This document shows positions 49,114-56,544 of a DNA stretch of 64,000 bases, one piece after another (within the stretch, counting starts at the first letter, position 1; every line of letters starts with the position of its first letter). A program made the translations under genes and the position numbers. The notes under the pieces were generated by a model, which saw only the letters and a program-made list of their open reading frames with translations, had not been told where the DNA came from and did not search any database. Source of the DNA: Pseudomonas aylmerensis (lineage in GTDB: Bacteria > Pseudomonadota > Gammaproteobacteria > Pseudomonadales > Pseudomonadaceae); assembly GCF_001702265.1 (NCBI RefSeq), contig NZ_MAUE01000025.1, positions 111,625-175,624 of the forward strand, in the 5' to 3' direction.

Positions 49114-50077
49114 TGCGGTCACCTGCTTGGCGTTTGGCCAAAACCATCTGGGCGGCCTGCTCCGCTGCGGAGTGGTTCGCTTCTGTCCGTTCCATCTGGC
49201 GGGCGGTCGTGCCGTTGATGCGCTGCCCGGTCACCCACTGGGTGTGATAGCTCTCGGCGTTGGCCAGCAGCTCGTTGAGGCTGTGGCACTTGCGCAGCAC
49301 AGCGGCATCGCTGGTTTTCAGGAAGTGGGCAGCGACGTGGTGGGCAACGTCGGCGCCGAGGCGGTCAACCAACTGACCGAGCTGGCCGCCGACCTTTGCG
49401 TTCCACACCGGCCAGGCGCTGTAGCGTTTGCGGTAAGCCATGGCGTAGTTCGCCCAGACCTTGAAGGTTTTGCAGGTCTGGTCTTTGGGGCCCGGCATGT
49501 CGGCGGGGATCTCGACCCGTGGGGTATCGGTACGATCAACCACCAGCACCAAGCCGCGGGACTGAGCCGGCTTGCCGGTGGGGTCCTGCAAGTTCTGACT
49601 GGTGTCCTGATTGGTACCCTGATGATTGGTATCCTGATTTGTCGGAGATTTATCCGACCCTTGCCCGGATTTTTTTCCGACCTTGCTCGGAGATTTATCC
49701 GAGGTAGATCGGATTTTTTTCCGACCCTTATTGTTTGGTGGGGTCGGATATTTTTCCGACCCGTCGAGCTTCTGGTTCCACTCGACGGCCTTCTCTGTGA
49801 GGCGGAAAAGCGTGATGTTCGAGGTGCTGGAAAGCTCAATCAAACCGGCCTCTTCCAGGGCCTTCAGCATGCGGTAAGCGGTGTCCGGCTTATCGGTGAG
49901 CAGCGGCAGCTCCTCGATGATCTTGGCCTTGCTCAGCGCGAAGAAGATCCCGTCATCGGTCTTGATTGGCTTGGTCCAGCTCGGGCAGCCGTAGACGAAG
50001 GCGAACAGCAGGGCCTGCTGAGAATTCAGCCCCCACTCCAGCGCCTTCACCTGGTTAATCGTGACGGTGTATTGCAT
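49100..50077 (-). CDS. phage replication initiator (O-like) with internal origin
   Basis: The 325-residue protein has a winged-helix N-terminal domain (about residues 1-95, QVKALEWGLNSQQALLFAFV then DKPDTAYRMLKALEEAGLIE). A polar, low-complexity linker (about 105-165, rich in Lys, Ser, Asp) is followed by a helical C-terminal part. Five 18-bp iterons lie in the linker DNA (49641-49760), just as lambda ori lies in O. The N-terminal domain should bind them, and the C-terminal part recruits the loader. The initiator role is by fold and context. Confidence 0.75.
   Translation of the reverse strand: MQYTVTINQVKALEWGLNSQQALLFAFVYGCPSWTKPIKTDDGIFFALSKAKIIEELPLLTDKPDTAYRMLKALEEAGLIELSSTSNITLFRLTEKAVEWNQKLDGSEKYPTPPNNKGRKKIRSTSDKSPSKVGKKSGQGSDKSPTNQDTNHQGTNQDTSQNLQDPTGKPAQSRGLVLVVDRTDTPRVEIPADMPGPKDQTCKTFKVWANYAMAYRKRYSAWPVWNAKVGGQLGQLVDRLGADVAHHVAAHFLKTSDAAVLRKCHSLNELLANAESYHTQWVTGQRINGTTARQMERTEANHSAAEQAAQMVLAKRQAGDRNEYL
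49641..49760. other. replication origin with five 18-bp iterons
   Basis: Five copies of a TCGGA-N8-TCCGA-type repeat start at 49641, 49664, 49686, 49708 and 49743, each 18 bases. The centres are 22-23 bases apart except the last (35). The stretch is AT-rich. Examples are GTCGGAGATTTATCCGAC and GTCGGATATTTTTCCGAC. Near-two-turn spacing puts them on one helix face. It lies inside the initiator gene. Origin activity is inferred from the lambda model. Confidence 0.75.
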
Positions 50078-50078
50078 G

Positions 50079-50939
50079 TCAGGCCTTCCCGACCTTTGCG
50101 GCCAATTTAAGGAAGCGATCCACGTACCAGTGAGGCTGCGTCTCGCGGGGGCATTGAGGGCTGGTGAGGTTCTTGCCGTAGGCCATGCCCTTCTCGGTCA
50201 CGGACCAAAAGTCGACCATCTCCTGCTTGGAGTTTTTGCGCTGGAGGACCTTGAGGAAGCCGTGGGCTTCAAGTGCAAGGTTGAAGGCGCGCGCGGTGCT
50301 GGCGATGGCGTGATCTTTGATTAGGGCGGTAATTGCCTTGGTGGGCATCGAAGAGCCGCCAGCGGCATCTGGCGCGGCGTCGACGGCGTAGCCTGGGAGG
50401 AACTTGGCGTCCAGGCCGTTGTTGGTGGCGATCTGGGCGAGCATCATCATTTTGCTGGAGGGCGCCGGCTTCAGCAGGCGATCGAAGCATTCCAGAATGG
50501 CGAGTTCGCCAATGACCTTGGAATTGTTCGTCTCCTGGGCAGTGTAAGAGCCGGTCTTTCGAATGGTCGGCAGCACCTGGCCCACCACCCATTCTTCGAA
50601 CTGTTCAGCGGCCGGAAGCTTGGACTTCATCACCAGGCGGTAGAGATCGCGTTCAGGGATAATTTGCACTGCGCGGACCTGACCTCCCATTTCGGTATGG
50701 CAGGTGCTGACCGCTTTGCAGTGAACATTGATCGCCTTCGAGGTGTTGGCGTAACCCAGGGCTTCGGCGATGTCTTTGGCGATAAACCAAGGCTCCCCGT
50801 GGCCGTCGTCAATTACGCGGACGGGGAAGCCATGGAAGTCGAAAGGTGTCACTGGTTTAATCCGCGCCACGTTTTCAGATTGCGAAAAACGTGGCGCGGA
50901 AATGTTGGGGCTATTGATCGATTCTGTGTGTTGGTGCAT
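50079..50939 (-). CDS. BRO-N domain antirepressor-like protein
   Basis: In this 286-residue protein the BRO-N domain is at about residues 30-125, with FHGFPVRVIDDGHGEPWFIA and KDIAEALGYANTSKAI. A C-terminal domain (about 150-280) may be a P22 Ant/KilAC-like part. BRO-N proteins can act as antirepressors or DNA-binding regulators. The first 25 residues (ending SENVARIKP) are encoded over dispersed dyad copy 3. It lies between cII and the initiator gene, an early leftward gene. Confidence 0.82.
   Translation of the reverse strand: MHQHTESINSPNISAPRFSQSENVARIKPVTPFDFHGFPVRVIDDGHGEPWFIAKDIAEALGYANTSKAINVHCKAVSTCHTEMGGQVRAVQIIPERDLYRLVMKSKLPAAEQFEEWVVGQVLPTIRKTGSYTAQETNNSKVIGELAILECFDRLLKPAPSSKMMMLAQIATNNGLDAKFLPGYAVDAAPDAAGGSSMPTKAITALIKDHAIASTARAFNLALEAHGFLKVLQRKNSKQEMVDFWSVTEKGMAYGKNLTSPQCPRETQPHWYVDRFLKLAAKVGKA
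50865..50896. repeat. dispersed dyad, copy 3
   Basis: CGCCACG (50865-50871) and CGTGGCG (50890-50896), spacer 18. The symmetry here extends to TCCG/CGGA on both flanks, giving 11-base arms. It sits 44-75 bases inside the antirepressor-like gene. Confidence 0.65.
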
Positions 50940-50967
50940 GATTCGCTCCAGTTGTTTACCGCTGTAG

Positions 50968-50997
50968 AAAAAGCCACCCTCGTCCGGTGGCTTTTTT
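50968..50997 (-). terminator. Rho-independent terminator between cII and ant
   Basis: GCCACC pairs with GGTGGC (loop CTCGTCC), flanked by AAAAA and TTTTTT, so it can act on both strands. On the minus strand it separates the cII-like gene from the ant-like and replication genes, like lambda tR1. Confidence 0.78.
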
Positions 50998-51008
50998 GTG
51001 TCTTTAAT

Positions 51009-51434
51009 TCAGGCTGCCTTCACGGACTGCTTGAACACTTCCAGGCTGACGATCACTTCCTCAGCCTCCTTGAGCAGTTCGGATTTCTCGCGAGAGCAAA
51101 CGCGACCATCGGCCTGGGCGTCGAACGCAAGGCGGGTCACATCGGCCAGGTCGGCGTGCAGGCGAAGCAGTGCTGTGTTGAGGTTGATGCCCTCGGGCTT
51201 TTCCTTCGGCACCAAGTCGAAGCCAAAAGCCTCAGCCCATGCCTTCAGTGGGCGGAAGTCCTGGGTGAACTTCATAATCCGGTGCAGCTCCTGGACGTTC
51301 AGCTTGTGGCTGTCGTAGTCCGGGTTCGCTTTCTGGGAAAGCAGTGTCTTCGAAGAGAAACTGGCACCCTCTGCAATCCGCCCTGCCCCGTGGTCGTCCA
51401 CGACGTCATAGATCGCCTTCATCAATTCCTGCAT
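51009..51434 (-). CDS. CII-type phage regulatory protein
   Basis: The 141-residue protein contains the pattern GASFSSKTLLSQKANPDYDS (residues 23-42) followed by KLNVQELHRIMKFTQDF, matching the phage regulatory CII family I know as PF06892. A helical tail (residues 90-141) may multimerise it. It should favour lysogeny by activating cI or integrase promoters. It follows cro in the leftward early unit, as in lambda. A single CGTGGCG half-site lies at 51456-51462 upstream. Confidence 0.82.
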   Translation of the reverse strand: MQELMKAIYDVVDDHGAGRIAEGASFSSKTLLSQKANPDYDSHKLNVQELHRIMKFTQDFRPLKAWAEAFGFDLVPKEKPEGINLNTALLRLHADLADVTRLAFDAQADGRVCSREKSELLKEAEEVIVSLEVFKQSVKAA

Positions 51435-51514
51435 GTAACACCTCGAAATTCTTTACGTGGCGCCCTGCAGGTGCAGAGGCGATCATTTGTTCAATGGAAC
51501 GGCGGATAGGGATG

Positions 51515-51721
51515 TCAGGCAGCTCTCTTTTGTACAGATAGCTGGCACGGAAACGGTCGAACCTCTTCCGCAGTCAGCCTTCCGTCTTCGTGTTCAATTA
51601 CAAGGATCTCCCTGGAAGCCTTCAGGGCTTTGGAAATGGCTGGTGCGCTAACGCCAAGGCCCTTGGCGACAGCGGACTGACCAATTCGCTCAACCAGTTC
51701 TGGCAGTGGCGTCTTCTTCAT
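51515..51721 (-). CDS. Cro-like repressor
   Basis: The 68-residue protein has an HTH at about residues 15-35 (QSAVAKGLGVSAPAISKALK), typical of Cro/DicB-type regulators. It is divergent from cI and separated by three operators, the first of which (51756-51768) is next to its start. It should limit cI expression and early transcription during lytic growth. The small size and place make the call secure. Confidence 0.87.
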   Translation of the reverse strand: MKKTPLPELVERIGQSAVAKGLGVSAPAISKALKASREILVIEHEDGRLTAEEVRPFPCQLSVQKRAA

Positions 51722-51755
51722 GTCGTTGCCTCAGCAATATTTGTCAGCCCAATAT

Positions 51756-51817
51756 TAACCGGCGGTTAGATTTGTAGCAATACCGCCGGTTGCCGCTTTT
51801 AAGTTAACCAACGGTTA
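51756..51817. promoter_or_regulatory. OR-like operator region, three sites
   Basis: Three 13-bp dyads match TAACCG-N-CGGTTA: 51756-51768 (TAACCGGCGGTTA, perfect), 51780-51792 (ATACCGCCGGTTG) and 51805-51817 (TAACCAACGGTTA). Centres are 24 and 25 bases apart. They lie between divergent cro and cI, as lambda OR1-OR3 do, and overlap both promoters. CI and Cro should bind with different order of affinity. Confidence 0.88.
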
Positions 51818-51827
51818 AATTTCACGG

Positions 51828-52685
51828 ATGAGCAAAAAGAAAGAGTTATCACCCGAACTGAAAGCCGAGTGCGAAGCAGCCAAGGCTTTATTCGTATCGA
51901 AGAAAAATGCGCTTGGGCTTACCCAGGCGAGCCTTGCCGAGGCCGCGGATATTTCTGCGGCAGCTGTCGCGATGTATCTAAACGGAACCAATCCACTCAA
52001 TCCAAAATTCGCGGCAGTGCTATCCCGCCTGTTGGATGTGCCTGTTGAGAAATTCAGCAAACGACTTGCGAAAGAGATCAGCGGGCTGACAAGCGGAGGG
52101 GAGGGATCGGCCGACGCGGGACTTTCTGCTGCTGAATTAGTGCGACAGATGTTGACGAAGCAGGGAAAGGGACTTTCTGAGGAGTCTCGTCGACGCCTGC
52201 TTGCTGCCGCTGAATCGGATGACTCGACGGAGATCAAGTATTACCAGCCTGGGCAAGTAGGTGACGAGGTGTGGATTGCTCACTACGACGTTCGCGCGGC
52301 CATGGGCGGCGGGCAGATCCCGCACGAATACCCAGAAATGCTCCAGGACATAAGGGTCAGCCCAAAGCACTTGCGTGACCTGGGCGTCACCTTCAAAGAG
52401 CACTTCCATCTCAAGATGATCACCGGGTGGGGGCAATCGATGGCCCCGACGATCAAGGATCGAGACCCTCTTCTCGTGGACATCACAATCCGGGAGTTCA
52501 CAGGCGACGGTATCTACCTCTTCTCTCATGACGACATGCTGTACGTGAAGCGCCTGCAGAAGAAAGGTAAGGACCGCTTCAAGATGATCTCGGACAACAA
52601 GCATCACGACATAGAAGAAATTCGTGTGGATGACACCCACATACTCGCTCGGGTGCTTTACGTGTGGAACGGACAGCCGGTGTGA
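51828..52685 (+). CDS. CI-like phage repressor with S24 peptidase domain
   Basis: This 285-residue protein has an HTH at about residues 28-70 (LTQASLAEAADISAAAVAMY) and a C-terminal S24 domain with Ser204 (GWGQSMAPTI) and Lys241 (LYVKRLQ). At the usual cleavage loop it reads DVRAAMGGGQ and has no Ala-Gly or Cys-Gly pair, so RecA-driven self-cleavage is doubtful. No clear Shine-Dalgarno site precedes ATG 51828; it may be translated from a leaderless or short mRNA as lambda cI is. It should bind the five operators and keep the lysogen. Confidence 0.92.
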   Translation: MSKKKELSPELKAECEAAKALFVSKKNALGLTQASLAEAADISAAAVAMYLNGTNPLNPKFAAVLSRLLDVPVEKFSKRLAKEISGLTSGGEGSADAGLSAAELVRQMLTKQGKGLSEESRRRLLAAAESDDSTEIKYYQPGQVGDEVWIAHYDVRAAMGGGQIPHEYPEMLQDIRVSPKHLRDLGVTFKEHFHLKMITGWGQSMAPTIKDRDPLLVDITIREFTGDGIYLFSHDDMLYVKRLQKKGKDRFKMISDNKHHDIEEIRVDDTHILARVLYVWNGQPV

Positions 52686-52772
52686 CATCATGTCTCTGAC
52701 CAAGCCAAACCAAGACCTAAACGAGACCTTCAAGGTGTAACCTCTGACCTTAAGTAGTCAGCCGTAGAGCTG

Positions 52773-52955
52773 ATGAGGATTGCAGAGCGGCTGAGACTGG
52801 CAGGCAATGAGGCAGACACCCAGGCCGTGCCGAGGATGTGCTCGGTGCTTCAAGCTGACGAGGATCGGATGGCCGGCTATGCGGATGAGGTGAAGGCGGT
52901 CAGGATAGTACGGAGGGAAGTTGATTGGATGATTGGCTTGCCCAGTGCCAACTGA
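52773..52955 (+). CDS. possible 60-residue protein after cI
   Basis: This frame opens MRIAERLRLAGNEADTQAVP and stays open for 60 residues with amino acid use like a real helical protein (VKAVRIVRREVDWMIGLPSA). The ribosome site is weak. It lies in the short gap between cI and the GHKL gene, on the same strand. It could be a small lysogeny gene, or part of a decayed one. Confidence 0.35.
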   Translation: MRIAERLRLAGNEADTQAVPRMCSVLQADEDRMAGYADEVKAVRIVRREVDWMIGLPSAN

Positions 52956-53095
52956 GCGCGCCATTATTTGGCACACCATTGTACCCAGGCGCTTAACAAT
53001 TTAATAAACGCAAGGTGGAACCAAGGATGGGCAGATCGCTGACGCATTGAAAATCATCGAGATGCAGAGATTGTTCCATTACCAAGGAGTGAAAC

Positions 53096-54193
53096 TTGAA
53101 GCTCAACCCGGATGACTATTTTTCACGACAAAGACGTATTGCCAGGAATAGGCTCGCGTCAAGGTGTCGAGGCAAACCTCCCTCCTCGCGAACTAAAACG
53201 AAGGGACGAGGTACAAGGCCAGAGCCTCTGATCGCCCCTAAAGTGATTGGTCTGTATAACAAAAATATCCAGGCTGAACTTGTGGTTTTCCTCCGAAACC
53301 TTAGGAAAGCCTGCACAAGACGCAGCAGTGTAACAATTAGTTTTGCCCAAACGGAGAAGGTTAATTCCTGCGGAACGTTGCTGATGCTGGCGGAGATCGA
53401 CAGGATAACCCGGTCACTGCGAGGTAGGTGCAGACTGAAATGCGGTTATCCTAAAGACGAAACTGTGGAAAAAGTTTTCCAGCAGATCGGTCTATTTGAC
53501 ATTTTGGAAAAGCGGCATCGGCTTCAGGTGACTGATGAAGACACTACGGTCGCGAAATGGCGATATGCTTCAGACGTGAGTGTAAATCAGGTAAGCGCTG
53601 ATGCACTTATGAAGATAATCCAAGCCCAGTTACCTGCAGGCTACAAAAAACTTGTAACAGGAGTGGGCGAGGCCATGGATAATGCCGTGCATCACGCCTA
53701 TCTTAGGCCTCGCGGAGACAGGTTAAGCGGCTCGGCATCCGCTGACGAGCGACGTTGGTGGGTTTTTGCTGAGGTCTTAGATGGATGGTTGCATGTGGCA
53801 TTTTGTGACCTTGGCCTTGGCATTCCGGTCACATTGCCCGAGAAGTGGGCAGAACAGATTGAGGACATAGTGAAGCTCACTATGCTTTCCGAAGGTAAAA
53901 AAGACAGGAACATGATCAGGCGGTCTCTTGAGCTTGGCCGTACGCGTACAGAACAGGACCATCGTGGCAAAGGGATGAGGCGAAATATCCTCAAGGCCGC
54001 CCAGGACCTTGGTGGCCGCCTGTCGGTCTATAGCAACATGGGAGCTGTCGGTATTGATTTTTCCACCACTCCGCCCACATATAAAGACGGTGCGTACACT
54101 GAATCTATACTCGGGACAGTGATCCAATGGGCAATCCCGGTTAAAGAAATGCAGGATTTGGAAGATGAGCATGACAACCATAGCAATCGCTAG
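53096..54193 (+). CDS. STAS-like/GHKL ATPase protein of a lysogeny cassette
   Basis: The 365-residue protein has a basic N-terminus (residues 1-45), a STAS-like segment (about 50-135, SVTISFAQTEKVNSCGTLLM) and a GHKL (HATPase_c) domain (about 180-350). The ATP-site boxes are present: N box E192 and N196 (GEAMDNAVHH), G1 DLGLGIP (D238, G240, G242) and G2 HRGKGMRRN (G291, G293). No histidine kinase dimer domain is seen. It resembles anti-sigma-type kinases or ATPase switches paired with STAS proteins. It overlaps a DUF4325 gene by 29 bases. It sits where lambda carries rexAB. Confidence 0.82.
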   Translation: MKLNPDDYFSRQRRIARNRLASRCRGKPPSSRTKTKGRGTRPEPLIAPKVIGLYNKNIQAELVVFLRNLRKACTRRSSVTISFAQTEKVNSCGTLLMLAEIDRITRSLRGRCRLKCGYPKDETVEKVFQQIGLFDILEKRHRLQVTDEDTTVAKWRYASDVSVNQVSADALMKIIQAQLPAGYKKLVTGVGEAMDNAVHHAYLRPRGDRLSGSASADERRWWVFAEVLDGWLHVAFCDLGLGIPVTLPEKWAEQIEDIVKLTMLSEGKKDRNMIRRSLELGRTRTEQDHRGKGMRRNILKAAQDLGGRLSVYSNMGAVGIDFSTTPPTYKDGAYTESILGTVIQWAIPVKEMQDLEDEHDNHSNR

Positions 54194-54485
54194 TGAGTTC
54201 AGTCAGTACCCAGCGGGGCGTTACCGCGTTGATGGCGCTTTTTCTGGCGAGGTGTTTAGGGATGACCTTCTGGAGCCTAGGTTGCTTAAATACGATGTAG
54301 TTGAGGTAGACCTGGACGGCTCCATGGGTTACGGGTCCTCTTTTCTTGAGGAGGCGTTTGGTGGCTTGGTGCGCTTGAAAAAATTCACCAAAGAAACGCT
54401 TCACAAGAAATTAAAGTTTCACTACAAAGAAGATCCTTACGTTATAGATGAGATTTGGCAATACATTGACGCAGCCCATGCCTGA
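54165..54485 (+). CDS. STAS-like DUF4325 protein
   Basis: The 106-residue protein has the DUF4325 core DLDGSMGYGSSFLEEAFGGL (residues 49-68), as in STAS-like proteins often found next to GHKL ATPases. The start may be ATG 54165 or 54171; GGAAG suits the second. It overlaps both neighbours, so the three genes are translated together. The partner role (being phosphorylated or bound by the ATPase) is by analogy with SpoIIAA/AB, not shown. Confidence 0.82.
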   Translation: MSMTTIAIASEFSQYPAGRYRVDGAFSGEVFRDDLLEPRLLKYDVVEVDLDGSMGYGSSFLEEAFGGLVRLKKFTKETLHKKLKFHYKEDPYVIDEIWQYIDAAHA

Positions 54486-55014
54486 GCCCGGAATGGATTT
54501 GGGAGATGTACCTGCCTGGTTCGCCTTAATTATCTCGATCTGGACGGCATACGCTCAGAAAAAGGCTAATTCTAGGGCAGAAGAGCTGCGGGTTGCTGCT
54601 GAGTCGAAAGCTGAAGGGTTGAGACTTGCAGCTGAGGCGAAGGCTAGCAGTGATCGCGAGAAAGACCAGCGAAGGCAAAGGGTCGAGCAAATTCACAGGG
54701 ACATTGAGGAATTGACAGCTCTTGCTATCGATTACTGGATGAAACCAGGAAGCGAAACGGGGACGTCTGGCGTTGTAATAAATACAAAGATTAAGGACAT
54801 ATCGTCACGCTTCAGCAGATATAGCGCAGTTCTTTGGCCTCGTGCGAGCTCCGATTTTCTATCTTTCAAGCAGGCCGTCACGGGTGGGGAATTTCAGTCA
54901 CATAGGCGTGAATCTTCCGCGCCAAGATCCGCAACAATCATTGCAATTTCAACAGCTTCAGGTTCATTGAAGCACAAGCTTGGCCAGGAGCTTGATAAGC
55001 TTGATATTCCTTAA
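54478..55014 (+). CDS. membrane-anchored coiled-coil protein of the cassette
   Basis: The protein has 178 residues from ATG 54478, overlapping the DUF4325 stop by eight bases; ATG 54493 is an alternative. One membrane segment (about residues 9-26, DVPAWFALIISIWTAYA) is followed by a coiled coil (about 28-85, with RVAAESKAEGLRLAAEAKAS) and a Ser/Thr-rich tail. The third gene of a unit with the GHKL and STAS-like proteins, it may be the membrane effector. Two other prophage morons share the layout. Confidence 0.65.
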   Translation: MPEPGMDLGDVPAWFALIISIWTAYAQKKANSRAEELRVAAESKAEGLRLAAEAKASSDREKDQRRQRVEQIHRDIEELTALAIDYWMKPGSETGTSGVVINTKIKDISSRFSRYSAVLWPRASSDFLSFKQAVTGGEFQSHRRESSAPRSATIIAISTASGSLKHKLGQELDKLDIP

Positions 55015-55068
55015 TAATAATGCAGATTGACCACTAAGCCGATCTCCTTGTGTATTCCCGATCTTACT

Positions 55069-55098
55069 GAAAAGCCCGCCTCTGAGCGGGCTTTTTCA
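55069..55098 (+). terminator. Rho-independent terminator after the lysogeny cassette
   Basis: AAAGCCCGC (55071-) pairs with GCGGGCTTT, followed by TTC. It ends the unit cI to 55014 and lies just before the convergent DUF1654 gene. Confidence 0.85.
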
Positions 55099-55104
55099 TG
55101 CCCT

Positions 55105-55422
55105 TCAGAAAGGTGCCGCACCTTCTTCCGGCTCGAATGCAACCTCTCCCCTCCCCACTACCTCGACTTCCTGCTGCTCCCATCTCACCGTCACGCTGCC
55201 GTCGTCATTGAGCGTCAACTCAAGCTCGTCAGTGTCAGCGATCACGCTCAGCACCTCTTCCCACTCCCGATCCCCATCTGTGTCCAGGCGATGAATCGTC
55301 ACCCAGCGCTGCGCCTGCGCCACGGGGTGGTTGATCATCGATGAGACGCGTAGTGCAAGGCGCTCCATTCCGCTTATTTCTTCGCGTTCCACTGGTCGCG
55401 CTTGCTTTGTCACCTTAGCCAT
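55105..55422 (-). CDS. DUF1654 protein, candidate SOS-induced antirepressor
   Basis: The protein has 105 residues from ATG 55420-55422 with GGAGG seven bases upstream. It matches DUF1654 (EERLALRV-like helix near residue 20, MINHPVAQAQRWVTIHRLDT, then acidic beta strands), a family found in Pseudomonas phages and chromosomes. A LexA-type box lies 23 bases upstream and two CI operators lie beyond it, so it is both SOS- and CI-controlled. The product is acidic at its C-terminus. An antirepressor role is a hypothesis. Confidence 0.75.
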   Translation of the reverse strand: MAKVTKQARPVEREEISGMERLALRVSSMINHPVAQAQRWVTIHRLDTDGDREWEEVLSVIADTDELELTLNDDGSVTVRWEQQEVEVVGRGEVAFEPEEGAAPF

Positions 55423-55444
55423 ACCATTACCTCCCACCCAAGAA

Positions 55445-55460
55445 CTGTATACATATCCAG
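55445..55460 (-). promoter_or_regulatory. LexA-type box before DUF1654
   Basis: CTGTATACATATCCAG fits CTG-N10-CAG with an AT-rich centre, close to the Pseudomonas LexA consensus. It lies 23 bases upstream of the DUF1654 start. Confidence 0.72.
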
Positions 55461-55498
55461 TAATCGATAAGCATACATCTCTGTTACGCGAAATTAAT

Positions 55499-55536
55499 TA
55501 ACCGCCGGTATTGACTCGCAACATAACCGCTGGTTA
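55499..55536. promoter_or_regulatory. OL-like operator region, two sites
   Basis: TAACCGCCGGTAT (55499-55511) and TAACCGCTGGTTA (55524-55536), centres 25 bases apart, match the three sites at the cro-cI region. They lie between DUF1654 (minus) and the early right genes (plus), the place of lambda OL. Confidence 0.85.
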
Positions 55537-55775
55537 ATCTTCACTCCATCGAGTCACCAAACAGGGACTCGCCAGGGCCTCACAACCCGCCGCTCTTTGG
55601 TTTCACCCCTTGCCGGATCACCACCGGCCCAGTTTCAAGGCAGCGATGAACCGGCCTAAACGGTTCAGAGGGTTGGCAACTGACCCGGGCGTGCAGCGTA
55701 AAGCGCCAAGAACAGTTATCCAGCGGGAGAACAAGCCGAAAGGCCCGCGGCTGGAAGAACATTTGATTCAAGCCG

Positions 55776-55800
55776 GTGACCGACGCCAGTAGCGGGTCAC
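55776..55800 (+). ncRNA. hairpin A with loop CGCCAGTAGCG
   Basis: GTGACC (55776-55781) pairs with GGTCAC (55795-55800). Inside, GA bulges and CGC pairs with GCG around the loop CAGTA. The same core recurs in a second hairpin at 56884-56912 with a different but still paired outer stem. It lies in the leader of the gene at 55875. Function unknown; a cis-acting RNA element is the simplest reading. Confidence 0.5.
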
Positions 55801-55874
55801 GGCGGAAAGCATCACTGAGCAGCCTTCTTGCGAGGGCTGCTTGGGATGACAACCGAGCCCTGGAGGGCGATGCA

Positions 55875-56114
55875 ATGTTCAATTTCACCAGCACTCAAGA
55901 AAACGGAAAGACCATCGCACGTATGGGTGAATACAGCGCTCACTTCACCAGCAGCGCTCGAAACACTCGGATCACAGCGGTCGTGATCGCCGATGAAGAA
56001 AGCGGAGAGTGCCGCGCTACTGGTTCGCTGTTCTACCACTACGACGCCATTGCCCAAGGCCATAGCCATTGCGACACGGGCGCCCGGCAGTACGACAACA
56101 ACGTTTTGGTGTGA
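55875..56114 (+). CDS. hypothetical 79-residue early protein
   Basis: ATG 55875 follows GGAGGGCG; the longer frame from 55776 runs through hairpin A and is rejected. The product MFNFTSTQENGKTIARMGEY continues into beta strands with one Cys in SGECRATG and another in SHCDTGARQ. It is the first gene right of OL. Small proteins of this place often block host functions, but no motif is recognised. Confidence 0.6.
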   Translation: MFNFTSTQENGKTIARMGEYSAHFTSSARNTRITAVVIADEESGECRATGSLFYHYDAIAQGHSHCDTGARQYDNNVLV

Positions 56115-56177
56115 CGGACCTTTTCACTGATGCCCATCCAGAGCGGTGGGCAGCGGGAAAACAACCGGAGCATGACC

Positions 56178-56480
56178 ATGAACAAAGAACAGATTTACGA
56201 CGCTCAGATCAGCCCGCTCATGCAGCAGGTCATTGCGATCAGCAAGGAGCACGGCATCGCGATGATGGCGAGTTTTTCCATTGGTCACGATGGCGAAGGC
56301 CCGAATGGCGAAGACTGCTCGAACCTGACCTGCAACACGTTGCTGCCTGATGGGGCCGGCGAGCCCTACCCAGTTTTTGCACAGGCGAATGCGTTGATTC
56401 GCCGCAATGGCCGCCCTGCTCCGCTGATGTTCACCACCGACCATGGCGACGGCACCAAGACCATGACAGCGGTCATCTGA
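56178..56480 (+). CDS. hypothetical 100-residue early protein
   Basis: ATG 56178 has GGAGC seven bases upstream; ATG 56172 is an alternative. The product opens MNKEQIYDAQISPLMQQVIA, has an ISKEHGIAMMASFSIG segment, and is mixed alpha/beta, with two Cys in EDCSNLTCNT. Homologues are frequent in Pseudomonas phages as hypothetical proteins, as far as I recall. It is the second early right gene. Confidence 0.6.
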   Translation: MNKEQIYDAQISPLMQQVIAISKEHGIAMMASFSIGHDGEGPNGEDCSNLTCNTLLPDGAGEPYPVFAQANALIRRNGRPAPLMFTTDHGDGTKTMTAVI

Positions 56481-56544
56481 ACAACTAGCGCCACGACAGC
56501 CTGTCGTTAACTGCCCGAGGCCCTGGTACTCCCCAGCACCAGGC

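Noticed and set aside
51456..51462. Fifth dispersed dyad upstream of the cII-like gene
   Set aside because: Only the CGTGGCG arm is present; no CGCCACG lies 25-26 bases upstream.
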